Origin: Clostridium sp.
GTDB lineage: Bacteria > Bacillota_I > Bacilli_A > Acholeplasmatales > Anaeroplasmataceae
Length of the DNA: 64,000 bases
Assembly: GCA_022010015.1 (NCBI GenBank)
Contig: CP091735.1
Span: 1,426,001 to 1,490,000, forward strand
Reading direction: 5' to 3'
The first letter of the stretch is position 1. Each line of letters starts with the position of its first letter. The notes below the pieces were generated by a model. The model saw only the letters and a list, made by a program, of their open reading frames with translations. It had not been told where the DNA came from and ran no database searches. Made by a program: the position numbers and the translations under genes. Below are positions 62,347-64,000 of this stretch, piece after piece.

Positions 62347-62421
62347 AGCGATATAGCCAAGCGGTAAGGCAGAGGACTCTGGCTCCTTTACGCGTAGGTT
62401 CGAATCCTACTATCGCTGCCA
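62347..62421 (+). tRNA. tRNA-Gln (anticodon CTG)
   Basis: Acceptor AGCGATA/TATCGCT, D-arm TAGCCAAGCGGTAAGGCA as in tRNA-Gln, anticodon loop CTCTGGC (CTG, codon CAG), T-loop TTCGAAT, encoded CCA. Confidence 0.93.
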
Positions 62422-62434
62422 ACTAAAAAAACAT

Positions 62435-62456
62435 ACGGCTATTAGGCCGTTTTTTT
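62435..62456 (+). terminator. Intrinsic terminator of tRNA-Gln
   Basis: ACGGC-TATTAG-GCCGT stem followed by T7. Confidence 0.85.
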
Positions 62457-62501
62457 CTTTATATTAGGTATTTAAATTAATCAAAAATCAAATATTACTT
62501 T

Positions 62502-62535
62502 TTGACAAAAATTATCTCTAATTGTAATGTATAAT
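62502..62535 (+). promoter_or_regulatory. Promoter of the small membrane protein pair
   Basis: TTGACA (62502-62507) and, 17 bases on, TAATGT; a perfect TATAAT at 62530 lies at spacing 22, which could reflect inserted bases. Confidence 0.4.
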
Positions 62536-62550
62536 TATGATGGTGAGAGG

Positions 62551-62720
62551 ATGAAAAATAAAATAGATTGTTTTTTGTTGTTTCTTGATTTATATGTGAT
62601 TTTTGCAGATATATTTTTAGTTAATAAGAATATATGGAATTTGTTGATTTTAATTGTAGTTGCAATTTATACAACAGTTTGTTTTTTTATGTAATTATTA
62701 AAGTAAAAAAAGTGAGGTGA
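62551..62720 (+). CDS. Small membrane protein, unrecognised
   Basis: About 56 residues, two TM helices: MKNKIDCFLLFLDLYVIFAD, then NLLILIVVAIYTTVCFYVII and a basic end KVKKVR. The stop at 62718 follows if two T are removed near 62683. RBS GAGAGG directly before the ATG. The next small membrane gene starts six bases after the stop, so the two form an operon. No family recognised. Confidence 0.4.
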
Positions 62721-62725
62721 AGTAT

Positions 62726-62968
62726 ATGCTTTTTTTATGGAAGCTGTTCAATTATAATAGGTATTATTTCGATAGTTTATTGTGTTATCAATTATAAGAA
62801 TTTTATTAAGGATATGTTAAATTCTGTTTTAACTATCATTTATGGTTTGCTAATGATTAGTATAGGTATATTAGGCTTTATTTTTTTACTAATTATGAAT
62901 TGGGCTTTATCATTTTTATGCTTTCAATAAGTGTTTTTGTACGCAATTTATATGACAATAATCTATAA
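62726..62968 (+). CDS. Small membrane protein, unrecognised
   Basis: About 80 residues with three TM helices after correcting T runs: MLFYGSCSIIIGIISIVYCV, INYKNFIKDMLNSVLTIIYG, LLMISIGILGFIF, ELGFIIFMLSISVFVRNLY. An alternative C-terminus (FLYAIYMTIIYKKSKEAKK) in another frame is equally plausible, so the end is uncertain between 62968 and 62990. RBS GAGGTGAAG. It converges with the YlbJ-like gene on the other strand. Confidence 0.35.
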
Positions 62969-63005
62969 AAAAAAGTAAGGAAGCAAAAAAATAATTATGG
63001 CTATC

Positions 63006-63865
63006 TTAAAAGGTGTAATAGAAGCATAAAACTATTATTACTATTATTATCTTTTCAAATATTTGCTTAATTGTGCTTGTTTGAAAAAAATTCTTTAATT
63101 TGAAATTGCATACATAATCCTAAAAAAATGTTAAGGATATAATTAATAATAAAGAATTACTTGTGACAAATTTGATTGAATAAGTTAATTCGATTATAAA
63201 AAAAGGTATTTTTTTCTAATTTTGGAAAAAAATAAGTTCTGTTAATGCACAAATGCTTGAAAAAAAGGTAATGGTTCCAAAAAGATTTAGTGCGATTATG
63301 ATATTATTTTTTTATAGAATTAAATAAATTGCTTTTTAGTGCTTTTTAGTTTTATTTATGCAAACTATTTTTTTCTTTATTATAATTCATTGTTTTTTTA
63401 ATGATAAATAGAAGAGATTACCTAGGTAAATTGCTAGTAAAATCTTAATATTGCAATTATATAAATAAACAATAGACAACATATAAGAAATCGACATAAT
63501 AGAAGTAATTGGGATAAGTAGATTTGCTTCATCCATATCAATTGTTTCATTTTTTTAAAAGCTTCATTAATTAATTTGGCATTTGTAGGTGAGCCACAAA
63601 AAAATGCTTAAAATAATTATTTTTTTGTCGATTCATGATATTTCAAATTGAATATTTTTTTCATTGATTTTGTGAATAAAACTACAGATATAATTTATAG
63701 CAAATGAATCTTTAAATAAATCAATGTATACAAGTGAACAAAAGATGGTAGGAAATATAAAAAAAGAATATAATTTTTTTAAAGGAAGAATATAAAAATA
63801 GGATTTATTTCCTTTTGATTAGTTAGAAATAAAAAAATATATAAAAATATAAATATTATTGACAT
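63006..63865 (-). CDS. YlbJ-like/nucleoside-recognition-domain membrane protein
   Basis: About 285 residues on the minus strand, badly broken. It begins MSIIFIFLYIF with AAGGAGA upstream. The middle carries CGSPTNAKLINEAFKNETID then MDEANLLIPITSIMSISYML (63600-63480), the diagnostic GxPxNAK motif of YlbJ-type proteins. Further on come LFGTITFFSSICALTELIFS and IISLTFLGLCMQFQIKEFFS (63300-63070), matching the second half of the fold. YlbJ is a sporulation membrane protein in Bacillus, but relatives occur in non-spore-formers. At least ten shifts. Confidence 0.6.
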
Positions 63866-63958
63866 AGTATCTCCTTATTAAAAAAATTATATGAAATGAG
63901 ATTTTTATTTAATGAATTCTTGATTCGTAAAAAAATGAAAAAAAGAAGAAAAAAAGTC

Positions 63959-63988
63959 TTGTTTTTTTCGTTGTTTTTCTATTATAAT
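63959..63988 (+). promoter_or_regulatory. Possible promoter reading out of the window
   Basis: TTGTTT (63959-63964), 18-bp spacer, TATAAT (63983-63988), divergent to the YlbJ-like gene. Confidence 0.3.
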
Positions 63989-64000
63989 ATAATTCGGCGA

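Noticed and set aside
63000..63060. Short plus-strand gene starting ATGGCTATCTTAAAAGG
   Set aside because: It is only about ten codons long and overlaps the C-terminal codons of the better supported minus-strand YlbJ-like gene.
1..64000. Use of the Mycoplasma code (TGA as Trp)
   Set aside because: TGG is used for conserved Trp residues throughout and TGA acts as a true stop, for example at the potB and HAD gene ends; TGA within genes is explained by frameshifts.

Overview
The window is a contiguous chromosomal piece of a very AT-rich, low-GC Gram-positive-type bacterium (Bacillota/Mycoplasmatota side, for instance an uncultured gut Erysipelotrichia- or RF39-like lineage; this assignment is inference). 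Signs are Shine-Dalgarno sites of the AGGAGG/GGTGA type, many hairpin-plus-T-tract terminators, cre-like operators, tRNAs with encoded CCA, and Firmicute-type families (YitT, DUF3021 with LytTR, DUF438, YlbJ, DUF3737, YhaO/YhaN). TGA acts as stop and Trp is TGG, so this is code 11 and not the Mycoplasma code.

The dominant technical feature is that nearly every gene longer than about 150 codons is broken by +1 or +2 insertions inside A or T runs. Removing one base from the run almost always restores a conserved protein. I therefore annotate whole genes across the breaks and treat most breaks as probable homopolymer sequencing errors, not as pseudogenes. Coordinates run from the true start to the true stop where both can be seen.

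Layout. 1-1090: 5'-truncated 23S rRNA uracil methyltransferase. 1137-2385: wreck of an integrative/conjugative element (serine recombinase C-terminus, SNF2-type helicase fragment), abutting a truncated VWA/DUF2201 gene (2389-3096). 3180-9981: SbcD-like nuclease and membrane-anchored SbcC/YhaN-like ATPase, a beta-helix lipoprotein, a YjbR-like protein and a nitroreductase. 10116-12363: DUF2075 helicase/nuclease plus MazG-like pyrophosphohydrolase, a candidate defence pair. 12521-17907: poorly characterised genes (zinc-ribbon membrane protein, small hypothetical, exported multi-TM protein, NYN-domain ribonuclease-like protein, DUF438/PAS protein). 17943-24810: sugar metabolism (fucO, xylA, xylB), an amidohydrolase and a SIMPL protein. 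24957-29997: purine permease, rubrerythrin, cysK-cysE and a GH28 glycosidase. 30065-36883: DUF3737, MalY-like C-S lyase, a tyrosine phosphatase, two G3E metal-GTPases (one with a His-rich tandem repeat, one fused to a DUF1980-like domain), a HAD phosphatase and a Nudix protein.

36901-45092: hslO (minus strand) diverges from a potABCD polyamine transporter operon that carries a structured leader with an intrinsic terminator and a cre-like operator. Glycogen genes glgA-glgC (minus strand) are read from a promoter overlapped by another cre-like site. 45336-50095: anchored thioredoxin-like protein, argS, a flippase-like membrane protein, a lipid glycosyltransferase and tRNA-Leu. 50592-57405: YitT, a PH-like membrane protein, a Nudix hydrolase, an XRE/multi-TM regulator, LytTR-DUF3021, 3-methyladenine glycosylase and an ABC-2 exporter. 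57493-63865: Fe-S aldo/keto reductase, MacB/FtsX-type transporter, tRNA-Gln, two small membrane proteins and a YlbJ-like membrane protein on the minus strand.

Functionally the window suggests a fermentative anaerobe that uses plant sugars (xylose isomerase pathway, lactaldehyde reductase, GH28), stores glycogen, synthesises cysteine from serine, and puts polyamine uptake and glycogen synthesis under cre-like carbon catabolite control. The items most worth follow-up are the DUF2075-MazG pair, the pot leader, the two G3E GTPases and the helicase/VWA junction.
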